NCBI GenBank assembly: GCA_949286885.1
Contig: CASEEG010000079.1
Span: 1 to 55,856 of the forward strand
Length of the DNA stretch: 55,856 nt
DNA from: an uncultured bacterium
GTDB lineage: Bacteria; Cyanobacteriota; Vampirovibrionia; Gastranaerophilales; Gastranaerophilaceae
Reading direction: 5' to 3'
Each line of letters opens with the position of its first letter. Within the stretch, counting starts at the first letter, position 1. The position numbers were made by a program, and so were the translations under genes. Of the stretch, positions 24,001 to 32,935 are shown piece by piece. The notes under the pieces are model-generated. The model saw only the letters and a program-made list of their open reading frames with translations, ran no database searches and was not told where the DNA came from.

Positions 24001-24399
24001 TTACGACTTTTGCGTACTGTTAATTTTCTTTCCTCTTTTTGATAATCTCTCTACATTGTATTGTTGTATCTTATTATCAATTTTTGCAGATTTTGCCACA
24101 TCTTTTATGTATTTAATATAAAGATCCGGTTTTACCTTGCCTACTTCCAGTAACTGCAAAATAATTCTAACTCCTGCGAGATTTATTGCTAAATTTCTTG
24201 TAAGAAACTGTATCAGCTTTCCTCTCTCTATATCATTTAGTGAATACAGGCGTCTATTTTGCTTTGAACGTTTTGCAACAAGCAAATGTTGCTCGTCATA
24301 AATTCTTAATGTTCTTTGGTGAACATTAAGGGCTGATGCAACTTTCCCAATTGATAAAACAGGCTCATCAGCACTTGTTTTGGTTTTTTGGCTACTCAT
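24001..24399 (-). CDS. MerR-family transcriptional regulator, HspR-like
   Basis: The 132-residue protein has an N-terminal winged helix-turn-helix of MerR type: 'LSIGKVASALNVHQRTLRIYDEQHLL' with 'RRLYSLNDIERGKLIQFL' and 'INLAGVRIILQLLE'. The 'LRIYD' and 'NLAGVR' motifs point to the HspR branch, which represses heat-shock genes together with DnaK. It lacks conserved metal-sensing cysteines. The C-terminal ~45 residues are basic. GGAG precedes the ATG. It lies 18 nt downstream of rimO on the same strand, so it is probably co-transcribed. The clpC gene elsewhere in this window would be a natural HspR-type target, but no HAIR-like inverted repeat was recognised there. Confidence 0.8.
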   Translation of the reverse strand: MSSQKTKTSADEPVLSIGKVASALNVHQRTLRIYDEQHLLVAKRSKQNRRLYSLNDIERGKLIQFLTRNLAINLAGVRIILQLLEVGKVKPDLYIKYIKDVAKSAKIDNKIQQYNVERLSKRGKKINSTQKS

Positions 24400-24417
24400 T
24401 TTTTAACTCCAGACATC

Positions 24418-25722
24418 TCATAGCTCGGCGACTAAATCATAACTATCCGCTCCTATAATCTTTACACTAATTATTTGCCCGGGGGACAGATAATCATTAG
24501 TCTTTACGTAAACCAGCCCATCAACTTCAGGTGCGTCTGCATAGCTTCTTGCAATAATCATACCATCGTTGTGAACTTCTTCAATTATACATTGAATTCT
24601 TTTAGAAATAAAGTTTAAATTATTTTTTGCAGATATTTCTTGTTGTAGTTTTAATATTTTATTTTTTCTAAAATGTTTAATTCTAGCGGGTACTTGTGGT
24701 TTGAGAGAGTACGAATATGTATTTTTTTCTCTTGAATATTCAAATATACCGACCTTTTCAAACTTCATCTTTTTAACAAAATTATATAAATGTTCAAATT
24801 CTTCCTCGGTTTCTCCGGGATATCCGACAATAAATGTTGTCCTTATAGCTAGATTTGGAATTTGTTTTCGCAAATTCTGTATAAACTCTTCTTGATTAAT
24901 TACGGGTCTTTTCATTCTTTGAAGTACATCCCTATGGGAGTGTTGAAGCGGTATGTCGATATATTTGACAACTTTATCCAAGCTTTTGAAGGCATTTATT
25001 AATTCTTGAGTAAAATTTGTCGGATATGCGTATAAAACCCTTATCCAGCCCAAATTCTTAATTTTGTTTAGCTCGATTAGCAGTTTATCTAATGAGGGTT
25101 TTTTATATAAGTCTATGCCATAGCTGGTTGTATCTTGAGCGATTAATACAATTTCGCCAACACCTTTATTTACGAGTTTTTCTGCCTCTTTTACAATATC
25201 TTCAATTTTTCTTGAGTTGTATTTACCTCTGAGTTGTGGGATTACACAGTAACCGCAAGAATAGTTACATCCATCTGCAATTTTTATATATGAAGAACTA
25301 CCAACCGTTATTTGCGCTCTCTCAACATCTTCGGGATAAATGTAACATGGGGTATTGCTGACATTGTAGTATTGGGATGATTCTACAGCTTTGATAATAT
25401 TTTTAAAGTCACATGTCCCGATAAAGCCGGATACCTCAGGTAGTAGCTTTCTTAGCTCTTGTTTATATTTTTGCGCCAGACACCCCGTTATGATTATTTT
25501 TTTGTGTGCTTTAATCATATTGAATATACTTTGAACGCTTTCTTTCTCAGCATCGTGTATAAAAGAACAGGTGTTTATAATTACTGTACTGACTTTTGGG
25601 TCTTCAACATCCAGTGTTGTTTTGTAGCCATTTTGCTCCAAAATCCCTAGCATAAGCTCTGTATCTACCAGGTTTTTTGCACAACCATGTTGTATTATTC
25701 CAATTTTATTTTTCTTATTCAT
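24418..25722 (-). CDS. rimO: Ribosomal protein S12 methylthiotransferase
   Basis: This 434-residue protein has the three domains of methylthiotransferases. The N-terminal UPF0004 part has its cysteines in 'HGCAKNLVDTE', 'NTCSFI' and 'GCLAQKY'. The radical SAM core has CX3CX2C in 'CNYSCGYCVIPQLRGKYNSR'. A C-terminal TRAM-like domain ends in 'SVKIIGADSYDLVAEL'. 'HGCAKNLVD' is the RimO rather than MiaB form. It adds a methylthio group to an aspartate of ribosomal protein S12. The frame is open to 25773, but the ATG at 25722 is chosen because it overlaps the upstream stop by 8 nt, as in a coupled pair. The HspR-like gene follows. Confidence 0.92.
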   Translation of the reverse strand: MNKKNKIGIIQHGCAKNLVDTELMLGILEQNGYKTTLDVEDPKVSTVIINTCSFIHDAEKESVQSIFNMIKAHKKIIITGCLAQKYKQELRKLLPEVSGFIGTCDFKNIIKAVESSQYYNVSNTPCYIYPEDVERAQITVGSSSYIKIADGCNYSCGYCVIPQLRGKYNSRKIEDIVKEAEKLVNKGVGEIVLIAQDTTSYGIDLYKKPSLDKLLIELNKIKNLGWIRVLYAYPTNFTQELINAFKSLDKVVKYIDIPLQHSHRDVLQRMKRPVINQEEFIQNLRKQIPNLAIRTTFIVGYPGETEEEFEHLYNFVKKMKFEKVGIFEYSREKNTYSYSLKPQVPARIKHFRKNKILKLQQEISAKNNLNFISKRIQCIIEEVHNDGMIIARSYADAPEVDGLVYVKTNDYLSPGQIISVKIIGADSYDLVAEL

Positions 25723-27454
25723 TGTTGTCGGTTTCTTTTTTCTTGAATATATACATTCTAAATTCGTCACCAAATGCTGCTTCGGGGGTGTAATTAGAAA
25801 TCACATAACTGCAAGTTTGTGTGCCGTAATTTTTGCATATCATAGTTTTACCATATTCTGCAGTGTTTCTACTCGTAAAAATAATAAGGTCAGGTTTTTT
25901 GTCAGAAATTTCAGAGATTATATTTTCATCTTTAAATGTGTCAAAGTCTAGTGGGATAAAACTTGTTTGATAAAAATCATGTTTTTTACCTGAAAGAAAG
26001 TTTAACATGATGCCTTCGGGCATAACTAATATGCTTTTTGAATTTGTACTGTGTGTATTGAGAAAACTCAGCGTTTCTTTAAAAGGCTGAGCAAGTGACA
26101 AATTTGTTTTAATCTTGCCGAATTTTGTTATTATTGTTGCGTTTTCGTTTATTACATTTATTGTCAATTGCTGAATGAAAATTAATGTTAAAATTGTCAA
26201 AAATGAAAATAATGTCCATTCATAATGTCTTTTTGTGTTGTATATAGCGTTATTTTTTAAGAGTTCTTTTATTAATATAGTTGTGCAAATAAGCGGTATT
26301 GCTAAAGAATACGAACCGTAAAAGCCTAATAGTAATGCATGAAAATTCTTGATACTGGTAAGTATGGCAAAAGCAAAGATTGCCAGGTAGCATACTGTTT
26401 CAGAATTTTTAAAATCTTTTAGCTTTATATATTTGTATAATATAAATAAAAAAGCAACAGTGCTTATATAGGGCAGTGCAACAAAAATCATTTGGGGTTT
26501 AGTTTCTTGCATAATTAAAATTGCAAGACAAAAAACAAACATTAGAATTAATAGCCCGTATTTGACAAATTTGTTTCTTCGTCTAAGTGCAAATAATGAC
26601 ACACAAAAGAAGATTAAACAAATAAATAGCGTTGAAATCAAGCTTTTAATATTGACGACAAAATTTGCAAAGTTGAAAGTCATAACTGAAAGATGACTGT
26701 AAAAATACCTAAATGAATCGGTATTGACCATCTGTGAAAGGTAACGTGTATTTTTTAATATATCGGCAATTGTTACTCCTTGCGTGAAGAGTATCAGATA
26801 TGTTAAAGACGGAATTATTAAGGCATATAGTAGAAATTTTATGATTTCTTGTCTTTTGTTCTTTTCAAAGACAAGAATTATTGGAACTATTGCAAAAATT
26901 ATTGGAATAAAATCAACCTTACTTACGTAAATAGCACCCCATAATATAGCCATATAGTGTAAATAATTGCTCTTTTTATCTTGTATATATTTTATAAGAA
27001 AATACAGAATCCAAATCGAAAATGTCGCGGAAAAAACTATAGCGTAGGAGTATGGGAATATAAAGTTAAATATTGTGCTATCAAATATGACGCTAAAAAT
27101 TAATAAAGCACACAATATTGTGCTAATTTTTTTAGAGAGGAACTCCCTGGAACATAAATACACACCAAGAACGTAAATAAAGCCAAATACTGCACCTATT
27201 ACATAAAATGTCGCCAGATTAGTTGCGATAACTTTTAAAAAAAATGCGTTGAAAAGGTAGGGAAATGGGCCATAGATGCAAAAAATATCCTTAAATAATG
27301 CTTGCCCCTTGCTTATTGCGTAAGGTATATATGCTTCCCTGCCGCAGTCGATAAGAATATCACCACAGTGCGCATATGTTAATACAAAGACAAATGCATA
27401 TAGTATTGAAATTATTACTAATGGAATTTTTTCTTCAGATAAAAGTTTTTTCAT
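25715..27454 (-). CDS. Polytopic membrane protein, GT-C glycosyltransferase-like
   Basis: This 579-residue protein has about 10-12 hydrophobic membrane segments. After the first comes an extracytoplasmic 'CGDILIDCGREAYIPYAI' and 'GQALFKDIFCIYGPFPYLFNAFF'. The acidic residues and 'YGPF' near the first loop are typical of GT-C enzymes (ArnT/RgtA/PMT-like) that use lipid-linked sugars. The C-terminal ~130 residues are a soluble domain ('SILVMPEGIMLNFLSGKKHDFY'). The start at 27454 is supported by a promoter whose -10 TATAAA ends 6 nt before it; the upstream TTG at 27490 lies in the -35 box. It overlaps rimO by 8 nt. Substrate is unknown. Confidence 0.7.
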   Translation of the reverse strand: MKKLLSEEKIPLVIISILYAFVFVLTYAHCGDILIDCGREAYIPYAISKGQALFKDIFCIYGPFPYLFNAFFLKVIATNLATFYVIGAVFGFIYVLGVYLCSREFLSKKISTILCALLIFSVIFDSTIFNFIFPYSYAIVFSATFSIWILYFLIKYIQDKKSNYLHYMAILWGAIYVSKVDFIPIIFAIVPIILVFEKNKRQEIIKFLLYALIIPSLTYLILFTQGVTIADILKNTRYLSQMVNTDSFRYFYSHLSVMTFNFANFVVNIKSLISTLFICLIFFCVSLFALRRRNKFVKYGLLILMFVFCLAILIMQETKPQMIFVALPYISTVAFLFILYKYIKLKDFKNSETVCYLAIFAFAILTSIKNFHALLLGFYGSYSLAIPLICTTILIKELLKNNAIYNTKRHYEWTLFSFLTILTLIFIQQLTINVINENATIITKFGKIKTNLSLAQPFKETLSFLNTHSTNSKSILVMPEGIMLNFLSGKKHDFYQTSFIPLDFDTFKDENIISEISDKKPDLIIFTSRNTAEYGKTMICKNYGTQTCSYVISNYTPEAAFGDEFRMYIFKKKETDNNE

Positions 27455-27460
27455 ATATAT

Positions 27461-27490
27461 TTTATAGCAGAAAACTGACATATTGGGCAA
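27461..27490 (-). promoter_or_regulatory. Promoter of the GT-C-like/rimO operon (leaderless candidate)
   Basis: On the minus strand: TTGCCC (27485-27490), 18-nt spacer, TATAAA (27461-27466), six bases, ATG. There is no Shine-Dalgarno. Confidence 0.55.
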
Positions 27491-27539
27491 TTTTTTAATA
27501 AATTTTTTTTTATAAATATATATAGGATTGGAGTTGATT

Positions 27540-27929
27540 ATGAATTCTTCGTTACCAACGAGCTTAGATATGACTTCTGCTTACGTGCTAGGATTTGATG
27601 CGACATCATATATTAATGATGAACCATCAACTCTTTGTAAACGATTAAATTTTCCCTCTTGTGGTGTCGGACAGGATTATTTTACTACTGAACTTGCCTC
27701 GGTTAGCAAAAAGAAGAAATTTAATTTTGCCTCCTTAATTTCCTCTGTTGCAACTGTAACAGGTATTGGAATTTTGGGGTTCCTTGGTTACAAAAACAGA
27801 TCCAAATTTCCAAAAATTAACATAAAATTGAACGATAACTTGCTAAAAAATATTAACAATATAAAAACAGCAACAACAGGTTTTCTGGAAAATGTAGTAA
27901 AAAGGTTAAAGTCTTACATTAGGCCTTAG
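27540..27929 (+). CDS. Small membrane-anchored protein of unknown function
   Basis: The 129-residue protein has a polar N-terminal part (~60 residues, with isolated cysteines in 'STLCKRLNFPSCGVG'), one membrane segment at ~67-83 ('ASLISSVATVTGIGILGFLGY') and a basic helical tail ('LNDNLLKNINNIKTATTGFL'). No signal peptide is evident, and no family is recognised. GGATTGGAG lies upstream of the ATG at 27540; the longer frame from TTG 27528 would put that ribosome binding site inside the gene. It is divergent from the GT-C-like gene and overlaps the end of the TPR gene by 4 nt in convergent orientation. Confidence 0.6.
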   Translation: MNSSLPTSLDMTSAYVLGFDATSYINDEPSTLCKRLNFPSCGVGQDYFTTELASVSKKKKFNFASLISSVATVTGIGILGFLGYKNRSKFPKINIKLNDNLLKNINNIKTATTGFLENVVKRLKSYIRP

Positions 27930-29572
27930 TATTGCTGAACTACCTCATTTGTTAAAAGTTCCAAATTATGTTTTGCTTCCTCGTGTTCAGGTTGTACTGT
28001 CAGTGCGTTTTTATAAAACTGTATCGCAGTGTCTTTGTCCCCGGTTAGCTCAGATGCCAATGCAAGGTTGTACATTGTGTCAGCATCGTCAGGTAATGAT
28101 TTAAGAATTTCCTGAAATTGCTCTATTGCATTTGAATATTCAAGCTCTTTTGTTAGTGATATTGCATATGCCTTTCTTGCTTGAATATTAAGCGGATCGA
28201 TATTAATTGCATCAAAAAAAGCCGTTTTGGAATTTTTTATGTCGCCAATCTCGTCATAGGCATATCCAAGACCAAAATAGTATTTTGATTCTTGTGGCGA
28301 AATCGAGATAGCTCTTTTAAAATGTCCGATAGCATCTTGATAGCTTTTGATTTCACAATTGCATCTACCTAGTTTGTAGTATATTTCCGAATTATTTTCG
28401 TCATACTTCAATCCTTCCATAAATTTGTCAAAAGCTTTGTTATATTCCCCTTGATTAAACAAATCCATAGCCCAAGCAGAAATAATTCTTGATATAAAAT
28501 TTCTTAGTATTTCCGTCTGCTCCGGAGGCAGATTGTTAATTAAGTTTTCGTACATTTCAACTGCTTTTTCATATTCACCCAGGCTGACATATGCTTGCGC
28601 TAATGTGTATGCAAGTGAATCTTCGTTTGGAAAATCCGTTATTAAATTTGATAAAATTTCTATCGCTTCTTGAGTTTGACCCTTATGAATAAGTATTTCA
28701 CAGTATCTGTTTTGATAGTGGAGGTAGTTTGTGCTTTGCGACCCTTCTAAGTCAATTAGTTTTCGGTATGCAATAAGTGCTTCGTCCCAGTTTTTGATAT
28801 TAAAATGCATAAGAGCTATTTTTTCAAGCAGTTCAATGTTTTCACCTTTAACTTTGCCTAATTTTTCGTAACATTCAAGGCATTTCTGCCAATCATTTTT
28901 CTTGTATGCAAGTTCTGAAATAATATTTACTACATCCATATCGTCAGGTTTTATTTGTGCAATTTCTTCATATGTCCTCAAAGCATCGTCAATAAAGCCG
29001 TCTAAGAGATAAAGTTGTGCAATTATGTGTTTAATTTTTGATATTTCTTCAGTATCGTCTTCTGCCTCCAAAAGTAATTTGTACATTTTTATAGCTTTTT
29101 CAGGGTTTGAAATATCTCTGTATAATTGCGCCAAATTCTTAATTGCAACAATGTCTGTGGGGTTATTTTTATAGATATCTTCGTAAATATTTAGAGCTTT
29201 TCTCTTATTCCCGTCTTCCAGATATATTTTGCCAAGTTGTTCCTTTGCTTCACTGTCAGTCGGATCAATTTTAAGTATTGCTTCTAGATGTAATGCGGCA
29301 AATTTGGTATTTCCCGTATCAAGATAGGATTGTATGAGAAGTTTTCTTAACTCCAAACTGTTAAATTTCTTTGCGAGTTCATTTTTTAGGAACCTTTGCA
29401 ACTCAAGGTGTAACCCATTGTTATAAAGTTGGTGTGCCCTTGCCAAAGCATCGTCTACAGTGAGCTCCACAGGTTCTTTTTCATCATTATTTAGTAAAAA
29501 TAAAAAATAGATTCTAAGTATAATAAACGCAAATAAAATAAGAGCGCATATTAGCAACAAATTAACATTCAT
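27926..29572 (-). CDS. Membrane-anchored TPR-repeat protein
   Basis: This 548-residue protein begins with a hydrophobic anchor ('LLLICALILFAFIILRIYFLFLL'), then a short acidic linker, and ~500 residues of consecutive tetratricopeptide repeats of 34 residues (for example 'AKEQLGKIYLEDGNKRKAL', 'EIYYKLGRCNCEIKSYQDAI', 'YYFGLGYAYDEIGD', 'DTMYNLALASELTGDKDTAI'). TPR arrays form a superhelical scaffold for protein contacts; no catalytic domain is fused. The anchor makes a periplasm- or cytoplasm-facing assembly role possible, with topology unclear. It has a near-leaderless promoter and no Shine-Dalgarno. The secreted small-protein gene at 29658 diverges from it. Confidence 0.85.
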   Translation of the reverse strand: MNVNLLLICALILFAFIILRIYFLFLLNNDEKEPVELTVDDALARAHQLYNNGLHLELQRFLKNELAKKFNSLELRKLLIQSYLDTGNTKFAALHLEAILKIDPTDSEAKEQLGKIYLEDGNKRKALNIYEDIYKNNPTDIVAIKNLAQLYRDISNPEKAIKMYKLLLEAEDDTEEISKIKHIIAQLYLLDGFIDDALRTYEEIAQIKPDDMDVVNIISELAYKKNDWQKCLECYEKLGKVKGENIELLEKIALMHFNIKNWDEALIAYRKLIDLEGSQSTNYLHYQNRYCEILIHKGQTQEAIEILSNLITDFPNEDSLAYTLAQAYVSLGEYEKAVEMYENLINNLPPEQTEILRNFISRIISAWAMDLFNQGEYNKAFDKFMEGLKYDENNSEIYYKLGRCNCEIKSYQDAIGHFKRAISISPQESKYYFGLGYAYDEIGDIKNSKTAFFDAINIDPLNIQARKAYAISLTKELEYSNAIEQFQEILKSLPDDADTMYNLALASELTGDKDTAIQFYKNALTVQPEHEEAKHNLELLTNEVVQQY

Positions 29573-29580
29573 AATACATG

Positions 29581-29608
29581 ATTATACAATTTTTATTTTA
29601 TTTTCAAA
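29581..29608 (-). promoter_or_regulatory. Promoter of the TPR gene (near-leaderless)
   Basis: TATAAT (29581-29586 on the minus strand) ends 8 nt before the ATG. A TTTGAA/TTGAAA -35 lies 15-16 nt further upstream. No Shine-Dalgarno is seen. Confidence 0.5.
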
Positions 29609-29657
29609 TTTTCGTAAATTTACTTTACATATTATAAAATTTTATTATTATATTAGT

Positions 29658-30254
29658 ATGAAGAGGTTATTAACAACTGTTTTTATTTGCATAATACTAT
29701 CTTCTCCTGTTTTTGCAGAGGATGATATAATTGATATGGATGTGAATTTAATTGATTCCCCTTCATTCTCGGGCAGAAAGGCCGTTACACAGGAGCAATT
29801 TGATAAAGCGCTTGAGCAAAAACAAATGCGCTCTAGGGGTTTGATTCAGAAATTTAGAGATTTTTTAAACAGAAATAAACCCGAAAATGACCCGGTATTA
29901 AAAAGTTATTCAAGTAACAGTTCGAACGAAATGGGAATGAGTGCTAAAGAGATTAACAGTTCTAAGCCTAATGTCGTCTTATCCAGTAATCTGATTGATT
30001 CATTTGGTAAAACAATTCCAAAAGGTCACTACCAAATTTTGTACTCTGACAAAGATAACTCAAAGACTCTTAGCTTTGTTCAAGGAGCAAACATTTACGG
30101 ACAAATTCGAGCTATAGATGCAAAAGACAATTGGGAAGATAATTCAATAATTTATGCCAGAATAACGTATCCGTCGGCAAATGTTGCAAGGGTTGTATTC
30201 TCTAATCTTGATGTATGCGTAGAGGGCTTTGCAAGAATAGCTGACCCTATTTAA
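29658..30254 (+). CDS. Secreted protein of unknown function
   Basis: The 198-residue protein has a clear signal peptide ('KRLLTTVFICIILSSPVFAEDD', cleavage after 'VFA'). The mature part has a basic, Gln/Lys-rich first half and a beta-rich second half from ~residue 110 ('SNLIDSFGKTIPKGHYQILY', 'GANIYGQIRAIDAKDNW', 'ARITYPSANVARVVFSNLDV'). It ends '[12 protein letters not shown]'. No domain is recognised. It overlaps the 3' end of pyrG by 8 nt in convergent orientation. An AT-rich promoter-like tract lies directly upstream and no Shine-Dalgarno is seen. It probably acts in the periplasm or at the outer membrane. Confidence 0.7.
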   Translation: MKRLLTTVFICIILSSPVFAEDDIIDMDVNLIDSPSFSGRKAVTQEQFDKALEQKQMRSRGLIQKFRDFLNRNKPENDPVLKSYSSNSSNEMGMSAKEINSSKPNVVLSSNLIDSFGKTIPKGHYQILYSDKDNSKTLSFVQGANIYGQIRAIDAKDNWEDNSIIYARITYPSANVARVVFSNLDVCVEGFARIADPI

Positions 30255-31851
30255 GATTTTTAATCGCTGTTTTAATTAGTCCTAAGAATAGCGGATGAGC
30301 ATTTTCCGGTCTGGACTTAAATTCAGGATGGAATTGGCAGGCAACAAACCAGTCATTCTTGGGATATTCGATCATCTCGCATAATAATCCGTCAGGAGAC
30401 TTTCCACTTATTACAAGACCAGCATCTTCGATTATTTTTTTGTAGTCATTATTTACTTCGTATCTGTGTCTGTGGCGTTCTGAAATAATCTTTTTTCCAT
30501 AGGCTTTTTGGGACTTTGTACCATCTTTCAAATGACAGTCAAAAGCGCCTAAACGCATTGTGCCACCATAGCCACCAATATTTTTTTGTTCGGACATCAA
30601 ATCTATCACAGGATATTTTGTTTTCTCGTTAAACTCGGTTGAATTAGCCCCATCAAGACCCGCAACATTTCTGGCAAATTCTATAACTGCGCACTGCATG
30701 CCAAGACATAAGCCTAAAAACGGCAGATTGTTTTCGCGAGCATACCTTATAACATTTAATTTTCCTTCAATACCTCTAAAACCGAAACCCCCGGGGACAA
30801 CCAACGCCTGCACATCTTTTAGCATTTCTTTAGCTTTTTCATAACTTGTACAATCTTCGGAGGCAAGCCATTTTATTTTTATTTTAGTATCATATGCGCA
30901 TCCTGCATGCTTTAGTGATTCAACAACGGATATATAGGCATCATTTAACTCCGTATATTTTCCTGCAAGTGCTACTGTTAATTCTCTTTTCGGGTGTTTG
31001 ATTTTATCTACTAAATCCTTCCAACTGGTTAGATTTGGCGCTTTATTTTTGGTATCCAAAAGTTTTAACACGCTCTGCGCCAAATTTTGACTTTCCAGCG
31101 CAAGTGGTACCTCATAAATTGTATCCATATCCCTGCATTCAATAACGCAATCCTTTGAAACAGAGCAGAACAATGCTATCTTATCTTTTTCTGATTGAGA
31201 AACTGCAACTTGTGTTCTTAAAACAAGAATTTCAGGTTGAATACCAAAGCTCCTAAGTGTATTTACACTATGTTGAGAAGGCTTTGTTTTTAGTTCTCCT
31301 GAAGTTGGCAAGTAAGGCAAAAGGGTTACATGTATTGAAATTGAATTTCCAATACCTGCTTCAGATCTAAATTGCCTTATTGCTTCAATGAAAGGTAGTC
31401 CTTCTATGTCACCAACCGTACCGCCTATTTCTGCAATTAAAAAGTCTGGATTAAATTGTTTTACTACCTTTTGTATACGTGATTTTATTTCATTTGTAAT
31501 ATGGGGAATTGTCTGTACAGTTGCACCCAAATACTCACCCTGGCGCTCTTTGTTTATCACAGTTTGATATACGCTGCCAGAGGTAACATTGTTATATCTG
31601 CCCAAGGATGTATTTGTAAATCTTTCATAATGTCCAAGATCTAAGTCGGTTTCGGCTCCATCATCCGTGACAAACACTTCACCATGCTGAAAAGGGCTCA
31701 TGGTACCCGGATCAACATTTATGTAAGGATCAAACTTTTGAATTGTAACACTATAACCCCTTGCTCTTAAAAGCTTACCTAAAGAGGCGGCTACTATTCC
31801 CTTTCCTAGGGAGCTTACTACGCCGCCTGTTATAAATATGTACTTAGTCAT
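30247..31851 (-). CDS. pyrG: CTP synthase
   Basis: This is a 534-residue, full-length CTP synthase. The N-terminal synthetase domain has '[16 protein letters not shown]', '[21 protein letters not shown]', '[12 protein letters not shown]' and '[17 protein letters not shown]'. The C-terminal class I glutamine amidotransferase has '[10 protein letters not shown]', the nucleophile elbow 'LGLCLGMQC' and '[11 protein letters not shown]'. It aminates UTP to CTP with glutamine and ATP. CTP is also the co-substrate of the cytidylyltransferase at the start of this window. AAGGAAAAAAG precedes the ATG. It follows gatC by 19 nt on the same strand and is probably co-transcribed with it. Confidence 0.97.
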   Translation of the reverse strand: MTKYIFITGGVVSSLGKGIVAASLGKLLRARGYSVTIQKFDPYINVDPGTMSPFQHGEVFVTDDGAETDLDLGHYERFTNTSLGRYNNVTSGSVYQTVINKERQGEYLGATVQTIPHITNEIKSRIQKVVKQFNPDFLIAEIGGTVGDIEGLPFIEAIRQFRSEAGIGNSISIHVTLLPYLPTSGELKTKPSQHSVNTLRSFGIQPEILVLRTQVAVSQSEKDKIALFCSVSKDCVIECRDMDTIYEVPLALESQNLAQSVLKLLDTKNKAPNLTSWKDLVDKIKHPKRELTVALAGKYTELNDAYISVVESLKHAGCAYDTKIKIKWLASEDCTSYEKAKEMLKDVQALVVPGGFGFRGIEGKLNVIRYARENNLPFLGLCLGMQCAVIEFARNVAGLDGANSTEFNEKTKYPVIDLMSEQKNIGGYGGTMRLGAFDCHLKDGTKSQKAYGKKIISERHRHRYEVNNDYKKIIEDAGLVISGKSPDGLLCEMIEYPKNDWFVACQFHPEFKSRPENAHPLFLGLIKTAIKNLK

Positions 31852-31870
31852 CTTTTTTCCTTTTTGAATA

Positions 31871-32152
31871 CTAGTTTATTTTGGGAACCTTGAAGAAATC
31901 TGCTTCGCAATCAGGTGCATTTGCCATAAGTTCATCACGAGTATTGTCGTATCTGACAATATCCTCACGCATTACATTATAAAACTCCATGGCATGATTC
32001 ATTGGCTCAACCCCTGTGGTGTCAATTTCATTCATCTGCTCAACGTATTTTAAAATATCGCCAAGTTGTTTTGAAAATTTAACCTTTTCTTCTTCACTTA
32101 GTTCTAATCTTGCAAGCTTTGCCACATGTTCAACATCTTGAATTTCAATCAT
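31871..32152 (-). CDS. gatC: Asp-tRNA(Asn)/Glu-tRNA(Gln) amidotransferase subunit C
   Basis: This 93-residue protein reads as a normal GatC: 'VEHVAKLARLELSEEE' at the start, 'LGDILKYVEQMNEIDT' and 'GVEPM' in the middle, 'MREDIV' and an acidic end. GatC bridges GatA and GatB in the complex that converts Glu-tRNA(Gln) or Asp-tRNA(Asn) to the amide forms. GatB is at 39493, while GatA is not in this window, so the subunits are dispersed. The ATG at 32152 is chosen because AAGGA sits 9 nt upstream; the upstream ATG (32161) abuts that motif. It is upstream of pyrG on the same strand. Confidence 0.93.
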   Translation of the reverse strand: MIEIQDVEHVAKLARLELSEEEKVKFSKQLGDILKYVEQMNEIDTTGVEPMNHAMEFYNVMREDIVRYDNTRDELMANAPDCEADFFKVPKIN

Positions 32153-32212
32153 AATTTGCATTCCTTTTTATGTAGTTAATTTACCAAAAAAATATAAATA
32201 ATGCAAAGCTTC

Positions 32213-32242
32213 TTGCAAATAGAGAAAGAATTGTAATATAAT
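32213..32242 (+). promoter_or_regulatory. Promoter of response-regulator gene (leaderless candidate)
   Basis: TTGCAA (32213-32218), 18-nt spacer, TATAAT (32237-32242), then six bases and the ATG at 32249. No Shine-Dalgarno is present. Confidence 0.65.
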
Positions 32243-32248
32243 TTAAGA

Positions 32249-32902
32249 ATGGCAAAGAAATTCAATATTCTTTTAGTAGAGGACCATGCATTAACCAGAT
32301 TTGCTTTAAAGACGTCATTGCGTGATGCCGATTTTGTAGACAATATTTTTGAAGCTTCTTGTGCACAGGAAGCCTATGAAATACTTGCGCTTCAAGATAT
32401 TGAGCTTGTTATAATGGATTTGGGTTTACCCGGAGTAAATGGGGTTAAAGCAACCCAAGTAATCAAGAAGATGCACAAAAGAATAAAAGTTATTGTTCTT
32501 ACTTCCCATAATGAGGAAGAAGAGGTTGTTAAGTGTCTTGAAGCTGGAATTAGTGCGTACTGTTCAAAGGATATAAAACCCGATAAGCTGATTGAACTTA
32601 TAAAGGATATACTAAATGGTAATTTGTGGTTTGACTCAGCTGTCTCTCAGTATGTTTTAAATGTTAAGACCGGATCCGGCGAGCAAAAGCAAAAATGTTA
32701 CGATGACTATAATTTAACACTTAAGGAGAAAAAAGTTCTTTCTTTGCTTGCTGACGGTAATTCAAATCAGCAAATTGCAAAAAAGCTTAATATTTCAGTA
32801 AATACTGCTAAAGTGCATGTTTGCAACATATTGCAGAAACTTTCGGTAGATGACAGAACTCAAGCTGCAATAAAAGCTATAAAAGAAAATATTTTGGGGT
32901 AA
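32249..32902 (+). CDS. NarL/FixJ-type response regulator
   Basis: This 217-residue protein has a receiver domain (residues ~5-125) with the acidic pair in 'LLVEDHAL', the phospho-acceptor Asp in 'LVIMDLGLPGVNG', the Thr/Ser in 'VLTSHNE' and the Lys in 'YCSKDIK'. A LuxR-type helix-turn-helix follows at ~150-215 ('LTLKEKKVLSLLADGNSNQQ', 'LNISVNTAKVHVCNILQKL'). Phosphorylation would promote dimerisation and DNA binding. No sensor kinase is adjacent; the nearest one is at 45995. A second regulator follows 34 nt later, so two LuxR-type regulators sit in tandem. Confidence 0.93.
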   Translation: MAKKFNILLVEDHALTRFALKTSLRDADFVDNIFEASCAQEAYEILALQDIELVIMDLGLPGVNGVKATQVIKKMHKRIKVIVLTSHNEEEEVVKCLEAGISAYCSKDIKPDKLIELIKDILNGNLWFDSAVSQYVLNVKTGSGEQKQKCYDDYNLTLKEKKVLSLLADGNSNQQIAKKLNISVNTAKVHVCNILQKLSVDDRTQAAIKAIKENILG

Positions 32903-32935
32903 AATATAATTGTAAATTAGATAAGGGTAGAATTA

